Below are positions 31,940 through 41,924 of a stretch of DNA of 48,711 nt, one piece after another. The position numbers and the translations under genes are program-made. Under the pieces are notes generated by a model. It was given only the letters and a program-made list of their open reading frames with translations, had not been told where the DNA came from and did no database searches. The stretch's first letter is position 1. Each line of letters begins with the position of its first letter. The DNA comes from Rubrivivax sp. (GTDB taxonomy: Bacteria; Pseudomonadota; Gammaproteobacteria; Burkholderiales; Burkholderiaceae_C), in assembly GCA_030680415.1 (NCBI GenBank), contig JAUXVE010000146.1, positions 1 to 48,711 on the forward strand, read 5' to 3'.

Positions 31940-33325
31940 CGCCTGTGCGGGCCAGAGTTCCGCCATCGCGGCGCTGAAGTCCCGGGCCAGCGCGGCCTGG
32001 ACGGCGTGAGCGCCGTCGGCCACCACCCGCCGGCCGGCCACCCAGACCTCGCGCAACGCCGGCGCGCCGGTGGCGAAAACGAGGGCGTCGAGGGCGTGCG
32101 ACGCCGGCACGCCGAGCAGCCCGGGGGCGTGCCGGTCCAGCACCAGCAGATCGGCGCGCGCGCCGCGCACCAGGCCCCAGGCCGGCAGTCCGGCAGCGGC
32201 GGCACCGCCGGCCAGCGCACGATCGAACAGCCGCGCTGCGGTGGCGCCGTCGTGCAAGGACGGCAGCGCGGCCACATTGCGCTGCCGGTGCAGCAGGCGC
32301 TGGCCGTAGTCCAGCCAGCGCAGTTCTTCGGCCCACGAGCGGCAGACGTTGCTGTCCGAGCCCAGCGTCAGCGGCACGCCGCCGGCCAGCCAGCGCGGCA
32401 GGTCGGCCACGCCGTCGCCCAGGTTGGCCTCGGTGCTGGGGCACAGCACGACGCCGGCGCCGCTGGCGGCCACGGCGTCGATCTCCGCCGGCAGCGCGTG
32501 CGTGGCATGCACGAGCTGCCAGCGTGCGTCCAGCGGCAGCTCGCGCGCCAGCCACTCGATCGGGCGCGCGCCCGTGGCGGCCAGGCAGTCTTCGACCTCG
32601 GCGGTCTGCTCGGCGACGTGGATGTGGATCGGGCCGGCGTCGCCTTCCAGCCGCTGCACCAGCGTGCGCATCGACGCCGGTGCCGCGGCGCGCAGCGAGT
32701 GGATCGCCACGCCGGCGTCGACCCGCGGCTGCCGCCAGGCGCGCACGCCGTCGCGCAGCGCCAGCACCGTGGAAACGTCGGTGGCGAAGCGGCGCTGGTC
32801 GGGTCGCAGCTGCGCCTGCGCGAAACCGGCGCGTTCGTACAGCACCGGCAGCAACGTGAGGCCGATGCCCGCGCCGGCGGCAGCGTCGGCCAGCGCGCGG
32901 CTCGTCGCCAGCGCGTCGGCGTAGGGCACACCGCCGGGGTCGTGGTGCAGGTAGTGGAACTCGCAGACCTGCGTGTAGCCGCCGCACAGCAGCTCGGCAT
33001 ACAGCTGCGCGGCGACCACGCGCAACTGCGCCGGCGTGATGCGCGCGGCAACAGAGTACATGCGGTCGCGCCACGACCAGAAGTCGTCGTGTTCGCTGCT
33101 GCAGCGTTCGGCCAGGCCGGCGAAGGCGCGCTGGAAGGCGTGGCTGTGGGCGTCGACGAGGCCGGGCAGCACCGGTCCTGGCAGCACGGTGGCCTGCGGC
33201 GGCGGCGCGCTGCCGGCGTCGATGTCGGCCCAGTGGCCGTCGGCACCGGCGTGCAGCAGCACGGCGTCGGCCCAGCGCCCGCCGATCCAGGCGCGCGGCG
33301 CCCACAGCAGCGCGCCACCGGTCAC
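31934..33325 (-). CDS. hutF: Formimidoylglutamate deiminase
   Basis: The 463-residue amidohydrolase converts N-formimidoyl-L-glutamate to N-formyl-L-glutamate and ammonia. Metal-site motifs are GLVDAHSHAFQRAFAGLAER (HxH), a His in IHIHVAEQTAEVEDC, and the final Asp in LTLGSDSNVCRSWAEELRWL. The SHAFQRAFAG sequence is characteristic of HutF and separates it from cytosine or guanine deaminases. GTG 33325 overlaps hutG by four bases. Its presence with HutG shows the five-step histidine route (through formylglutamate), not the one-step formiminoglutamase route. It is the last gene of the leftward hut operon. Confidence 0.93.
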   Translation of the reverse strand: MTGGALLWAPRAWIGGRWADAVLLHAGADGHWADIDAGSAPPPQATVLPGPVLPGLVDAHSHAFQRAFAGLAERCSSEHDDFWSWRDRMYSVAARITPAQLRVVAAQLYAELLCGGYTQVCEFHYLHHDPGGVPYADALATSRALADAAAGAGIGLTLLPVLYERAGFAQAQLRPDQRRFATDVSTVLALRDGVRAWRQPRVDAGVAIHSLRAAAPASMRTLVQRLEGDAGPIHIHVAEQTAEVEDCLAATGARPIEWLARELPLDARWQLVHATHALPAEIDAVAASGAGVVLCPSTEANLGDGVADLPRWLAGGVPLTLGSDSNVCRSWAEELRWLDYGQRLLHRQRNVAALPSLHDGATAARLFDRALAGGAAAAGLPAWGLVRGARADLLVLDRHAPGLLGVPASHALDALVFATGAPALREVWVAGRRVVADGAHAVQAALARDFSAAMAELWPAQAS

Positions 33326-34116
33326 GGTTGCCAGGCCAGCATCGCCTGCACCAGCCGGCGCAGCAGCGGCGTCACTTCCGCGGCGCGCGTTTCGTGCCAG
33401 CGGTACGGTGGTGACTCGTCCATGTAGGCGCGCCAGCACATCTCCAGCTGCACGGCGTGCACGCCCTGCTGCGGCTGGCCGTACTGGCGCGTGATGTAGC
33501 CGCCCTTGAAGCGGCCGTCGACGACATGGCTGTAGGCCTGCTGCGCGGCGAACTCGGCCGCCAGCGCGTCCCGCAGCGCGGGCGCGCAACTCGTGCCGTC
33601 GACGGTGCCCAGGTTCATGTGCGGCAATCTGCCGTCGAACAGCCAGGGCAGTTCGCTCTTGATGCTATGGCTGTCGAAGAGCACGGCGTGGCCGTGGCCG
33701 GCGTGCAGCCGCGCCAGCTCTTCGCGCAGCGCGTCGTGATACGGCTGCCAGTACAGCGCGACACGACGGCGGATCTCGGCCTCGTCGGGTGCCTGGCCTT
33801 CGCGGTACAACGGCTCGCCGGTGAAGTGCCGCGTCGGGCACAGCTCGGTGTTGTTGCGGCCGGCGTACATCGGCGTGTTCTCGCGCGGCCGGTTGAGGTC
33901 GACGAGATAGCGGCTGTGACGCGGCACGATCAGGCTGGCGCCCAGATCGGCGGCATAGGCATACAGCCGGTCGAGGAACCAGTCGGTGTCCTCGGCCTGC
34001 AGCGCACGCTCGGTGTAGCGGTGTCGCTGGTCGGCGGGGATCTGCGTGCCGACGTGCGGCAGGCTGACGAGCAGGGGCCGCGTGCCGCGGTGCAGGGTGT
34101 GGACGGGTTCGCTCAT
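33322..34116 (-). CDS. hutG: N-formylglutamate deformylase
   Basis: The 264-residue enzyme hydrolyses N-formylglutamate to glutamate and formate, the last step of the pathway. Family motifs are [13 protein letters not shown] near the N-terminus, [37 protein letters not shown], and late [13 protein letters not shown] followed by [13 protein letters not shown]. These are typical of the FGase/HutG family with its zinc-binding His and Glu. ATG 34116 overlaps the hutI stop by four bases; the 3' end overlaps the hutF start by four bases. Confidence 0.94.
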   Translation of the reverse strand: MSEPVHTLHRGTRPLLVSLPHVGTQIPADQRHRYTERALQAEDTDWFLDRLYAYAADLGASLIVPRHSRYLVDLNRPRENTPMYAGRNNTELCPTRHFTGEPLYREGQAPDEAEIRRRVALYWQPYHDALREELARLHAGHGHAVLFDSHSIKSELPWLFDGRLPHMNLGTVDGTSCAPALRDALAAEFAAQQAYSHVVDGRFKGGYITRQYGQPQQGVHAVQLEMCWRAYMDESPPYRWHETRAAEVTPLLRRLVQAMLAWQP

Positions 34117-35324
34117 GGCCGGATTGTCTCCACGCCGCCACGGATGATGCGTAGGCAGGGGTTGTGGCCGTAGCGGTAGGCGAGATCGCGCGGGTGCGCG
34201 GCGTCCCAGACCACGAAGTCGGCGCGCAGGCCGGCCGCCAGCATGCCGCGGTCGGCCAGGCCGAGCGCGCGGGCGGCGTCGACGGTGACGCCGCGCCAGG
34301 CTTCCTCGGGCGTCAGGCGGAACAGCGTGCACGCCATGTTCAGCATCAGCAGCAGGCTCAGGCCCGGCGACGAACCCGGGTTGTGGTCGCTGGCGATGGC
34401 CATCGGCACGCCGGCCGCGCGCAGCGCGGCCACCGGCGGTAGCTTCGTTTCGCGCAGGAAGTAGTAGGCGCCGGGCAGCAGCATCGCCACCGTGCCGGCC
34501 TTGCGCATGGCGGCGACGCCCTCGCTCGACAGGTGCTCCAGGTGGTCGCAGCTAAACGCGCCAAAGCGTGCGGCGAGCGCGGCGCCGCCCTGGTCGCTGA
34601 GCTGCTCGGCGTGCAGCTTCACCGGCAGTCCCAGGTGCCGCGCGGCCAGGAAGATGCGCTCGGTCTGCGCCGGCGTGAAGCCGATGGTGTCGCAGAAGGC
34701 GTCGACCGCATCGACCAGGCCCTGCGCCTGCTGGCCGGCCAGCCAGCTGCAGGCATCGGTGATGTAGTCGTCGGCGCGGCCGGCGTATTCGGGCGGCAGC
34801 GCGTGGGCGGCGAGCGAAGTCGTGCGCACGGTCAGCGGCAACTCGCGGCCGAGGCGGCGCGCCACTGCCAGGCAGCGTGCCTCATGGGCCTCGGACAAGC
34901 CGTAGCCGGACTTGATCTCGATCGTCGTCACGCCCTCGCTCACCAGGGCGCGCGCGCGTGCGGCGGCGCTGGCGAAGAGCTCGTCGTCGCTGGCGGCGCG
35001 GGTCGCCGCCACCGTGGCCAGGATGCCGCCGCCGGCACGAGCGATCTCCTCGTAGCTGGCGCCTTGCAGCCGCAGTTCGAACTCGGCCGCGCGGTCGCCG
35101 CCGTAGACGAGGTGCGTGTGGGCGTCGATGAGGCCGGGCGTGACGAGCGCGCCGCCCAGGTCGTGCACGGCGTCGGGCGGCCGACCGGCCGGCAGCTCGG
35201 CGAGCGGCCCGACCCAGCGCAGGGTGTCGCCTTGCACCAGCAGCGCGCCGTCGTCGATCCAGCCCCAGGGCCGGCCGGGGGCCAGGGTGGCGATGCGGGC
35301 GTGTTGCCACAGTGTCGGCGTCAT
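34113..35324 (-). CDS. hutI: Imidazolonepropionase
   Basis: The 403-residue amidohydrolase opens the ring of imidazolone-5-propanoate to give formiminoglutamate. It shows the metal motif [39 protein letters not shown], the His in [23 protein letters not shown], and the final Asp in [11 protein letters not shown]. All are hallmark HutI motifs. ATG 35324 shares one base with the hutD stop (TGATG), and the 3' end overlaps hutG, so all these genes are read as one operon. Confidence 0.95.
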   Translation of the reverse strand: MTPTLWQHARIATLAPGRPWGWIDDGALLVQGDTLRWVGPLAELPAGRPPDAVHDLGGALVTPGLIDAHTHLVYGGDRAAEFELRLQGASYEEIARAGGGILATVAATRAASDDELFASAAARARALVSEGVTTIEIKSGYGLSEAHEARCLAVARRLGRELPLTVRTTSLAAHALPPEYAGRADDYITDACSWLAGQQAQGLVDAVDAFCDTIGFTPAQTERIFLAARHLGLPVKLHAEQLSDQGGAALAARFGAFSCDHLEHLSSEGVAAMRKAGTVAMLLPGAYYFLRETKLPPVAALRAAGVPMAIASDHNPGSSPGLSLLLMLNMACTLFRLTPEEAWRGVTVDAARALGLADRGMLAAGLRADFVVWDAAHPRDLAYRYGHNPCLRIIRGGVETIRP

Positions 35325-35881
35325 CACGCCTCCAGCGTCAGCCACCAGGCGCGGCCGCCAGAGCGCAGGCGCCACGACTGGGCCTCGCCGCTGTCGGACC
35401 ACAGCAGCGTGCCCGCGGACAGCGGTTCGGTGTGCTCGTCGAGGTCGAGCAGCGCGTCGTCGGCAACGTACAGCCCACGCCAGACAAAGCTGCCGTCGAG
35501 CGGGTCGCCTGGGTGGGCGTTACGCATGGCCGCCGCACCGGCACCGCGGCGCTGCATGAGGTTGAGGTCGCGCGACGGGCCGCCCAGCAGCCGGCAGGCC
35601 GGCGCCGCTTCGCCGTCGAAGCGTACCGGTGCGTCGGCGGGGCCGACGGACACCGAACCGGTCGGCAGCGTCAACTCGACACCCTCGCCGTCGCTCACGG
35701 CGAACCAGCGTTCGACACCGGGGAAAGGCGAGAAGGGACCGTCGCGTTCGATATCGGCCACGCTCACGCGCAGCCGCCAGTCGGCCGCCTGCGGCCAGGC
35801 CAGCAGCTCGCGCGTGGTGCCGCCGCCGTTGCGCCAGGGCTGCGGCGTGCAGTCGACCAGGTGCACGCGGTGAAGCGTCAT
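35324..35881 (-). CDS. hutD: HutD family protein (histidine utilisation accessory)
   Basis: The 185-residue cupin-like protein has the HutD opening [36 protein letters not shown], and the late [18 protein letters not shown]. Family knowledge: HutD limits excessive hut expression in Pseudomonas, perhaps by binding formylglutamate; its mechanism is not settled. It lies between hutC and hutI, overlapping hutC by four bases and hutI by one, so regulator and modulator are made together. Confidence 0.88.
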   Translation of the reverse strand: MTLHRVHLVDCTPQPWRNGGGTTRELLAWPQAADWRLRVSVADIERDGPFSPFPGVERWFAVSDGEGVELTLPTGSVSVGPADAPVRFDGEAAPACRLLGGPSRDLNLMQRRGAGAAAMRNAHPGDPLDGSFVWRGLYVADDALLDLDEHTEPLSAGTLLWSDSGEAQSWRLRSGGRAWWLTLEA

Positions 35882-36603
35882 GGCGTGAAGCTCCCTTCGA
35901 CGACGTAGCGCGTGCCCGGATGCACCAGGCGTGCGATGGTGATGGCGGCGTCGCGCGTGAAGGTGCGGCGCACGACGATCAGGCAGGGTTCGTGGGCGCC
36001 GATCTGCAGCAGCCGCGCCTCCTGCGCCGTCGGCCGCGCTGCCTCCAGCGAGTACTGCGCGCGCCACAGCGCCGTGGTCTCGAACAGCACGTGGGTCGGC
36101 GTGGTGCGCGTGAAGTCGGCCTGCAGGTAGGCCGGCGCACAGGCCGGGTTGACGTAGCGGTCTTCGCACTGCAGCGGCACGCCGTTCTCGAAGTGCACGA
36201 TCAGCGTGTGGAACACCGCGCTGCCCGGCGCCACGCCCAGCTGTGCGGCCAGCGCCGGCGGCGCCGGCTCGGCGCATTGCAGGTGCACTTCGGCGTGGTG
36301 GTGGTGGCCGCGGGACTGGATCTCTTCCTGCAGGTCGCGGATGGTGAGCGTGGAGGAGACGCGGTGCAGCGGCGCGGCAAAGGTGCCCACGCCCTGGCTG
36401 CGCACCACCAGACCCTCGGCCTGCAACTCGCGGATGGCGCGGTTGACGGTCATGCGGCTGACGCCGAACTTGGCCACCAACTCGGCCTCGGACGGCATCA
36501 GCGCACCCGGCGGCCAGCGCCCGCTGGCCAGGCCCCGCTTGAGGTGCGTCTTGACGCGGGCGTACGGCGCCTGGGACGGGGCAGAGGCATGAGGGGAAAC
36601 CAT
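35878..36603 (-). CDS. hutC: GntR-family histidine utilisation repressor
   Basis: The 241-residue regulator has an N-terminal GntR winged helix ([46 protein letters not shown]; about 12-75). The C-terminal part is a UTRA ligand domain ([23 protein letters not shown]). In known HutC the ligand is urocanate, which releases DNA. The pattern MTVNRA in the recognition helix is typical of HutC. ATG 36603 (MVSPHAS) was preferred; ATG 36612 is three codons upstream and possible. It is divergent from hutU and would repress both operons and itself from the palindrome at 36627-36640. Confidence 0.92.
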   Translation of the reverse strand: MVSPHASAPSQAPYARVKTHLKRGLASGRWPPGALMPSEAELVAKFGVSRMTVNRAIRELQAEGLVVRSQGVGTFAAPLHRVSSTLTIRDLQEEIQSRGHHHHAEVHLQCAEPAPPALAAQLGVAPGSAVFHTLIVHFENGVPLQCEDRYVNPACAPAYLQADFTRTTPTHVLFETTALWRAQYSLEAARPTAQEARLLQIGAHEPCLIVVRRTFTRDAAITIARLVHPGTRYVVEGSFTP

Positions 36604-36617
36604 GGTGTGCATCGTAC

Positions 36618-36646
36618 TTGCATAGGCTTGTCTATACAAGTAGAGT
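36618..36646 (+). promoter_or_regulatory. Probable HutC operator inside a hutU promoter
   Basis: CTTGT-CTAT-ACAAG at 36627-36640 is a perfect inverted repeat resembling the TGTATATACA-centred sites of HutC-type GntR regulators. On the plus strand TTGCAT (36618-36623) and TAGAGT (36641-36646) are weak -35/-10 matches with exactly 17 bp between them, so the palindrome would fill the spacer. This would explain repression by occlusion. Operator call is good; promoter boxes are tentative. Confidence 0.65.
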
Positions 36647-36686
36647 GCAACCCTGGAATCACCACCGCCCGGCCCGGAGGCCCTCC

Positions 36687-38459
36687 ATGACCGACCTCAG
36701 CGCCATCCACCGCCTCGCCCAGCCGCATCCGGTGCGCGCGCCCCGCGGCAGCCAGATCACTTGCGCCAACTGGCTGATCGAAGCCGCCTGGCGCATGATC
36801 CAGAACAACCTCGACCCCGAGGTCGCCGAAAACCCCGACGCCCTGGTGGTCTACGGCGGCATCGGCAAGGCGGCGCGCAACTGGGACTGCTTCGAGGCCA
36901 TCCTCGAAGCGCTGCGCCGGCTGCAGGCCGACGAGACGCTGCTGGTGCAGAGCGGCAAGCCGGTGGGCGTGTTCCGCACCCATGCCGACGCGCCGCGCGT
37001 GCTGATCGCCAACTCCAACCTGGTGCCCAGGTGGGCGACCTGGGAACACTTCGACGAGCTCGACCGCAAGGGCCTGATGATGTACGGCCAGATGACTGCC
37101 GGCAGCTGGATCTACATCGGCAGCCAGGGCATCGTGCAGGGCACCTACGAGACCTTCGTCGAGGCCGGCCGCCAGCACTACGGCGGCGGCCCGAGCGCCG
37201 GGCCGTCCCAAGCCGGGCCACATCCCCGCGGCGGATCGGGCGCCGTACCCGGCGACCGAGGGGCCAGCGATTGGGCGGGGCGCTGGATCCTCACCGCCGG
37301 CCTGGGCGGCATGGGCGGCGCGCAGCCGCTGGCGGCCAGCTTTGCCGGCGCCTGCTCGCTGAACATCGAATGCCAGCAAAGCCGCATCGACTTCCGGCTG
37401 CGCAGCCGCTACCTCGACGAGCAGGCGACCGATCTCGACGACGCGCTGGCGCGCATCGCGAAGAACACCGCCGCCAAGCGGGCGGTGTCGATCGGGCTGC
37501 TCGGCAACGCGGCGGAGATCCTGCCCGAACTGGTGCGGCGTGGCGTCAGGCCCGACCTGGTGACGGACCAGACCAGCGCGCACGACCTCGTCAACGGCTA
37601 CCTGCCCGCCGGCTGGAGCGTGGCGCGCTGGCGCGAAGCGCAGGCGGATCCGGCGCAGCACGCCGGCCTGCGCGAGGCCGCGGCGCGCAGCTGCGCCGTG
37701 CACGTGCAGGCCATGCTGGCTTTCCAGGCCATGGGCGTGCCGACGGTGGACTACGGCAACAACATCCGCCAGGTGGCGCTGGACGCCGGCGTCGAGAACG
37801 CGTTCGATTTCCCCGGCTTCGTGCCGGCCTACGTGCGGCCGCTGTTCTGCAGTGGCCGCGGGCCCTTCCGCTGGGTGGCGCTGAGCGGCGACCCGGACGA
37901 CATCCGCAAGACCGACGCCAGGATGAAGGAGTTGTTCCCGCACGACGCGCCGCTGCACCGCTGGCTCGACATGGCCGGCGAGCGCATCGCCTTCCAGGGC
38001 CTGCCGGCGCGCATCTGCTGGATCGGGCTGGGCGAGCGGCACCGCGCCGGGCTGGCCTTCAACGAAATGGTGAAGAGCGGCGAGCTGAAGGCGCCCGTCG
38101 TCATCGGTCGCGACCACCTGGACAGCGGCTCGGTGGCCAGCCCCAACCGCGAAACGGAAGCGATGAAGGACGGCAGCGACGCGGTGAGCGACTGGCCGCT
38201 GCTGAACGCGCTGCTCAACACCGCCAGCGGCGCCACCTGGGTCAGCCTGCACCATGGCGGCGGCGTCGGCATGGGTTACTCGCAGCATGCCGGTGTCGTG
38301 ATCGTCTGCGACGGCAGCGACGCAGCCGCCAGGCGCATCGAGCGTGTGCTCTGGAACGACCCGGCGACGGGCGTCATGCGTCATGCCGATGCGGGCTACG
38401 ACGAGGCCGTGGCCTGTGCGCGGGAGCAAGGGCTGAAGCTGCCGATGGTGGGGCGGTGA
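36687..38459 (+). CDS. hutU: Urocanate hydratase with an in-frame insertion
   Basis: The 590-residue enzyme converts urocanate to imidazolonepropionate with tightly bound NAD+. Motifs include [47 protein letters not shown] (NAD region), YGNNIRQVA, and the reactive Cys in [15 protein letters not shown]. Usual length is about 555-560 residues; the excess is an extra Pro/Gly/Ser/Arg-rich segment of about 27 residues right after EAGRQHYGG and before [11 protein letters not shown], at 37188-37268. GGAGG precedes ATG 36687. It begins the rightward hut operon. Whether the insertion is tolerated is unknown; the frame and all active-site motifs are intact. Confidence 0.95.
   Translation: MTDLSAIHRLAQPHPVRAPRGSQITCANWLIEAAWRMIQNNLDPEVAENPDALVVYGGIGKAARNWDCFEAILEALRRLQADETLLVQSGKPVGVFRTHADAPRVLIANSNLVPRWATWEHFDELDRKGLMMYGQMTAGSWIYIGSQGIVQGTYETFVEAGRQHYGGGPSAGPSQAGPHPRGGSGAVPGDRGASDWAGRWILTAGLGGMGGAQPLAASFAGACSLNIECQQSRIDFRLRSRYLDEQATDLDDALARIAKNTAAKRAVSIGLLGNAAEILPELVRRGVRPDLVTDQTSAHDLVNGYLPAGWSVARWREAQADPAQHAGLREAAARSCAVHVQAMLAFQAMGVPTVDYGNNIRQVALDAGVENAFDFPGFVPAYVRPLFCSGRGPFRWVALSGDPDDIRKTDARMKELFPHDAPLHRWLDMAGERIAFQGLPARICWIGLGERHRAGLAFNEMVKSGELKAPVVIGRDHLDSGSVASPNRETEAMKDGSDAVSDWPLLNALLNTASGATWVSLHHGGGVGMGYSQHAGVVIVCDGSDAAARRIERVLWNDPATGVMRHADAGYDEAVACAREQGLKLPMVGR
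37188..37268 (+). repeat. In-frame insertion element within hutU (about 81 bp)
   Basis: Typical urocanases read YGG-x-L-x-G-x-W-x-LTAGLGG here. This gene has about 27 additional codons, with 7-bp inverted arms (CGCCGGG at 37196-37202, CCCGGCG at 37248-37254). Composition and position inside a conserved segment suggest a small palindromic element inserted without breaking the frame, similar in principle to Rickettsia palindromic elements. Boundaries are approximate. Confidence 0.6.
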
Positions 38460-38486
38460 TGAGGGTGAGTGGCGGGGCGGGCTGCC

Positions 38487-38610
38487 CCCTCACCCCAACC
38501 CTCTCCCCCGTGGCCGGGGGAGAGGGGGCAAGACGCGTGTCCGTCGCGGACACGAGGCCCTGGCGTGAACCTCTCCCTCTCCCGCTTGCGGGAGAGGGCT
38601 GGGGTGAGGG
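38487..38610. repeat. Multi-hairpin intergenic repeat between hutU and hutH
   Basis: Outer arms of 21 bp at 38487-38507 and 38590-38610 pair with one mismatch. Inside them are perfect hairpins: 38501-38510 with 38515-38524, 38537-38543 with 38547-38553, and 38575-38585 with 38588-38598. The CCCTCACCCC...GGGGTGAGGG style is that of dispersed repeats in many beta- and gammaproteobacteria. It could act as a terminator or attenuator lowering hutH relative to hutU. The hutU-hutH gap (38460-38634) contains nothing else. Confidence 0.88.
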
Positions 38611-38634
38611 TGCGGGCGCTGGCGAGGGTCCGGC

Positions 38635-40173
38635 ATGCTGATCCGTCCCGGACAACTGACGCTCGAAGAGCTGCAGTCCCTCCATGCCGGTGGCCAGCCG
38701 CTGGTGATGTACCCGCAGGCCTTGCCGGCGATCGAGGCCAGTGCCGCCGTGGTGCGCCGCGCGGCCGAAGGCGACGCGCCGGTCTACGGCGTCAACACCG
38801 GCTTCGGCAAGCTCGCCAGCACGCGCATCAGCGAGGCCGACCTCGCCACGCTGCAGCTCAACCTGATCCGTTCGCACAGCGTCGGCGTCGGCGTGCCGCT
38901 CGATCCCGCCGTGGTGCGGCTGATGCTGGCGCTGAAGGCCGCCAGCCTGGCGCGCGGCTACTCCGGCGTGCGGCCGCTGGTCGTCGACACCTTGATGGCG
39001 GTGCACAACACCGGCCTCGTGCCCTGCGTGCCGAGCCAGGGCTCGGTGGGCGCGTCGGGCGACCTGGCGCCGCTGGCGCACATGACATTGGCGTTGCTGG
39101 GAGAAGGCGAGTTCCTCGTCGATGGTCAGCGCCGCCCGGCCGCTGCGGTCTTGCGCGAGCATGGCATCGCGCCGCTGGCGCTGCAGGCCAAGGAAGGCCT
39201 GGCGCTGATCAACGGCACGCAGACCTCTGCCGCGCTGGCGCTGCACGCGCTGTTCAGCTTCGAGCCGGTGCTCGAGGCCGCGCTGGTCATCGGCGCGCTC
39301 ACGGTCGACGCGGCGCGCGGCAGCGACGGCCCCTTCGACCCGCGCATCCACCAGTTGCGCGGTCAGCCGGGGCAGATCGACGTTGCGCAGTACTACCGCC
39401 AGCTGCTGGCCGGCAGCGCCATCCGCCTGAGCCACCTGGAAGGCGACGACCGCGTGCAGGACCCCTACTGCCTGCGCTGCCAGCCGCAGGTCGTGGGCGC
39501 CTGCCTGGACCAGCTGCGCCACGCCGCACTGGTGCTGTTGCGCGAGGCCAATGCCGTCACCGACAACCCCCTGGTCTTTGCCGAAGACGGGGCGATGATC
39601 TCCGGCGGCAACTTCCACGCCGAACCCGTGGCGCTGGCCGCCGACGCCATGGCCAACGCGATCGCCGAAGTGGGCGCCATCGCCGAACGCCGCATCGCGA
39701 TGCTCATCGACAGCAGCGTCTCGCGCCTGCCGCCTTTCCTGACCGCCAATGCCGGCCTCAACAGCGGCTTCATGATCGCGCATGTCACCGCCGCGTCGCT
39801 GGCCAGCGAGAACAAGTCGCTGGCGCACCCGGCCAGTGTCGACAGCCTGCCGACCAGCGCCAACCAGGAAGACCATGTCAGCATGGCCACCTTTGCGGCG
39901 CGGCGGCTGCAGCCGATGATCGACAACGTGGCGCTCATCCTCGGCATCGAGTTGCTGGCGGCGGCGCAGGGCATCGACTTCCTGCGACCGCTGCACAGCT
40001 CGGTGGCGCTGGAGCAGGTGCATGCCTTGTTGCGTGCGCAGTGCCCCTCGATGATGCAGGACCGCTACATTGCGCCCGACATCGAGGTGGCCACCGCATT
40101 GGTGCGCGACGGTTCGCTGGCGCGCATCTTGCGCACGCTGCCGGGCCTGCCGACACTCTGGATTCCCGCCTGA
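38635..40173 (+). CDS. hutH: Histidine ammonia-lyase
   Basis: The 512-residue MIO enzyme removes ammonia from histidine to give urocanate, the first step. The self-forming cofactor arises from Ala-Ser-Gly in [26 protein letters not shown] carries the catalytic Tyr, and [11 protein letters not shown] carries the Ser-His pair that favours histidine over tyrosine or phenylalanine. NLANxNQE-like [10 protein letters not shown] occurs late. Aryl-polyene loci can contain related aromatic amino acid lyases; the SH selectivity motif and the hut context make HutH much more likely. It follows hutU after a 175-bp gap with a structured repeat. ATG 38635. Confidence 0.94.
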   Translation: MLIRPGQLTLEELQSLHAGGQPLVMYPQALPAIEASAAVVRRAAEGDAPVYGVNTGFGKLASTRISEADLATLQLNLIRSHSVGVGVPLDPAVVRLMLALKAASLARGYSGVRPLVVDTLMAVHNTGLVPCVPSQGSVGASGDLAPLAHMTLALLGEGEFLVDGQRRPAAAVLREHGIAPLALQAKEGLALINGTQTSAALALHALFSFEPVLEAALVIGALTVDAARGSDGPFDPRIHQLRGQPGQIDVAQYYRQLLAGSAIRLSHLEGDDRVQDPYCLRCQPQVVGACLDQLRHAALVLLREANAVTDNPLVFAEDGAMISGGNFHAEPVALAADAMANAIAEVGAIAERRIAMLIDSSVSRLPPFLTANAGLNSGFMIAHVTAASLASENKSLAHPASVDSLPTSANQEDHVSMATFAARRLQPMIDNVALILGIELLAAAQGIDFLRPLHSSVALEQVHALLRAQCPSMMQDRYIAPDIEVATALVRDGSLARILRTLPGLPTLWIPA

Positions 40174-40203
40174 CCCCGCCCGTTCTCACCCACTGGAGCC
40201 GCC

Positions 40204-41148
40204 ATGAAGAAGACACTGCTCGCCCTCGCCCTCGCGGCCGCTGCCGCCACCACCTTAGCCCAGGAAACCAAGGTCGCCATCGGCATGTCCGGCTGGACCG
40301 GCTTCGCGCCGCTGACGCTGGCCAAGGAAGCCGGCCTGTTCAAGAAACACGGCCTGGACGTGAGCATCAAGAAGATCCCGCAGAAAGACCGCCACCTGGC
40401 CATCGCCAGCGGCGACATCCAGTGCGCGGCCACGACGGTGGAGACCTGGATCGTCTGGAACGCCAACGGCGTGGCCACGACGCAGATCTTCCAGCTCGAC
40501 AAGAGCTACGGTGCCGACGGCATGGTGGTCAAGCCCAACATCACGAAGATCGGCGACCTCAAGGGCAAGACGGTCGCGGCGAGTGCGCCCGGCACGGCGC
40601 CCTACTTCACGCTGGCCTGGTTCCTGAACAAGAACGGGCTGACGCTGAAGGACGTGAACATCGTCAACCTCGAGCCGCAGGCCGCGGCCAACGCGATGAT
40701 CGCCGGCACTGCCAACCTGGACGCGGCGATGACCTACGAGCCCTACCTGGGCGCGGTGCGCGCCAGGCCCGAGGCCGGCAGGATCATCGCCACCACGCTG
40801 GACTACCCGATGATCATGGACACCTTCGGCTGCACGCCCAAGTTCCTGGCCGAGAACCCCAAGGCCGCCCAGGCGCTGGCCGACGGCTACTTCGACGCCG
40901 TGGCCATGATCAAGGCCGAGCCGAAGAGGAGCTTCGAGATCATGGGCGCCGACGTCAAGCAAGGCGCCGAGGCCTTCGAAAAGAGCCAGGCCTACCTGCG
41001 CTGGCAGGACCGCGCGGCGAACCAGAAATTCTTCGCCGGTGAACACGCCGCCTTCAGCAAGGAGGCCGCCGATCTGCTGCTGGCCGCGGGCATCATCCGG
41101 CAGATCCCCGACCTGTCGAAGCTGGCGGACACGCGCTTCATCAAGTGA
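40204..41148 (+). CDS. ABC transporter substrate-binding protein, SsuA/TauA/NrtA-like
   Basis: The 314-residue periplasmic protein has a signal peptide ending TTLAQE. The binding domain is of the NMT1/SsuA type: IGMSGWTGFAPLTLAKEAGLF, then KKHGLDVSI, GDIQCAATTVETWIVW, and LKGKTVAASAPGTAPYF. It starts 30 bp behind hutH and is followed by permease and ATPase genes overlapping by four bases, so it is part of the hut operon. Such binding proteins usually serve taurine, sulfonates, nitrate, or thiamine precursors. Location suggests that histidine, urocanate or a related imidazole is the ligand, which is an inference. Confidence 0.88.
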   Translation: MKKTLLALALAAAAATTLAQETKVAIGMSGWTGFAPLTLAKEAGLFKKHGLDVSIKKIPQKDRHLAIASGDIQCAATTVETWIVWNANGVATTQIFQLDKSYGADGMVVKPNITKIGDLKGKTVAASAPGTAPYFTLAWFLNKNGLTLKDVNIVNLEPQAAANAMIAGTANLDAAMTYEPYLGAVRARPEAGRIIATTLDYPMIMDTFGCTPKFLAENPKAAQALADGYFDAVAMIKAEPKRSFEIMGADVKQGAEAFEKSQAYLRWQDRAANQKFFAGEHAAFSKEAADLLLAAGIIRQIPDLSKLADTRFIK

Positions 41149-41924
41149 GACCGCTGACACCGGTCGCGCCGGGCACGCGCATCGTGCTCGGCGTGAGCTT
41201 CTTCGTGCTCTTCGTCGCGCTGTGGTCGGCCGTCACCTTCGGCGGCCTGGTGCCGAAGATCTTCCTCGCCGACCCGCTGCAGATGCTGGGCTCGGGCTGG
41301 ACGCTGCTGACCGAGATGGGCTTTGCCAAGGACATCGGCATGACGGTGTGGCGCGTGCTCGGCGGCTTCGTCATCGCCGCCGTGCTGGCGCTGCCGCTGG
41401 GCGTGCTGATGGGCGCCTACAAGCCCGTCGAGGCCTTTTTCGAACCCTTCGTCAGCTTCGCGCGCTACCTGCCGGCGAGCGCCTTCATCCCGCTGCTCAT
41501 CCTGTGGGCCGGCATCGGCGAGGCGCAGAAGCTCTCGGTCATCTTCATCGGCAGCTTCTTCCAGCTCGTGCTGATGATCGCGGTGACGGTGGGCAACACG
41601 CGGCGCGACCTCGTCGAGGCCGCCTACACGCTGGGCGTGAGCGACGGCAACCTGATCCGCCGCGTGCTGATCCCAGGCGCCGCGCCCGAGATCGCCGAGA
41701 CCCTGCGCATGGTGCTGGGCTGGGCCTGGACCTATGTCATCGTGGCCGAGCTCATCGGTGCGTCCAGCGGCATCGGCCACATGATCACCGACAGCCAGGC
41801 GCTGCTGGCCACCGACCAGATCATCTTCGGCATCATCGTCATCGGCCTCATCGGGCTGGCCAGCGACCTGCTGTTCAAGGCCGCCAACCGCGGCTTGTTC
41901 CCGTGGGCGCAGCTGGGGCGATGA
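41145..41924 (+). CDS. ABC transporter permease, SsuC/TauC-like
   Basis: The 259-residue inner-membrane permease has about six helices. The binding-protein-dependent EAA loop is EAAYTLGVSDGNLIRRVLIPGAAPEI, which docks on the ATPase. Helices include VLGVSFFVLFVALWSAVTFG at the start and IIFGIIVIGLIGLASDLLF near the end. GTG 41145 overlaps the binding-protein stop (GTGA). It would form a homodimeric channel with the next ATPase. Confidence 0.9.
   Translation: MRPLTPVAPGTRIVLGVSFFVLFVALWSAVTFGGLVPKIFLADPLQMLGSGWTLLTEMGFAKDIGMTVWRVLGGFVIAAVLALPLGVLMGAYKPVEAFFEPFVSFARYLPASAFIPLLILWAGIGEAQKLSVIFIGSFFQLVLMIAVTVGNTRRDLVEAAYTLGVSDGNLIRRVLIPGAAPEIAETLRMVLGWAWTYVIVAELIGASSGIGHMITDSQALLATDQIIFGIIVIGLIGLASDLLFKAANRGLFPWAQLGR

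Noticed and set aside
38635..40173. HutH as the aromatic lyase supplying the pigment starter
   Set aside because: The Ser-His selectivity motif favours histidine, and the gene is within the hut operon about 9 kb from the pigment genes.
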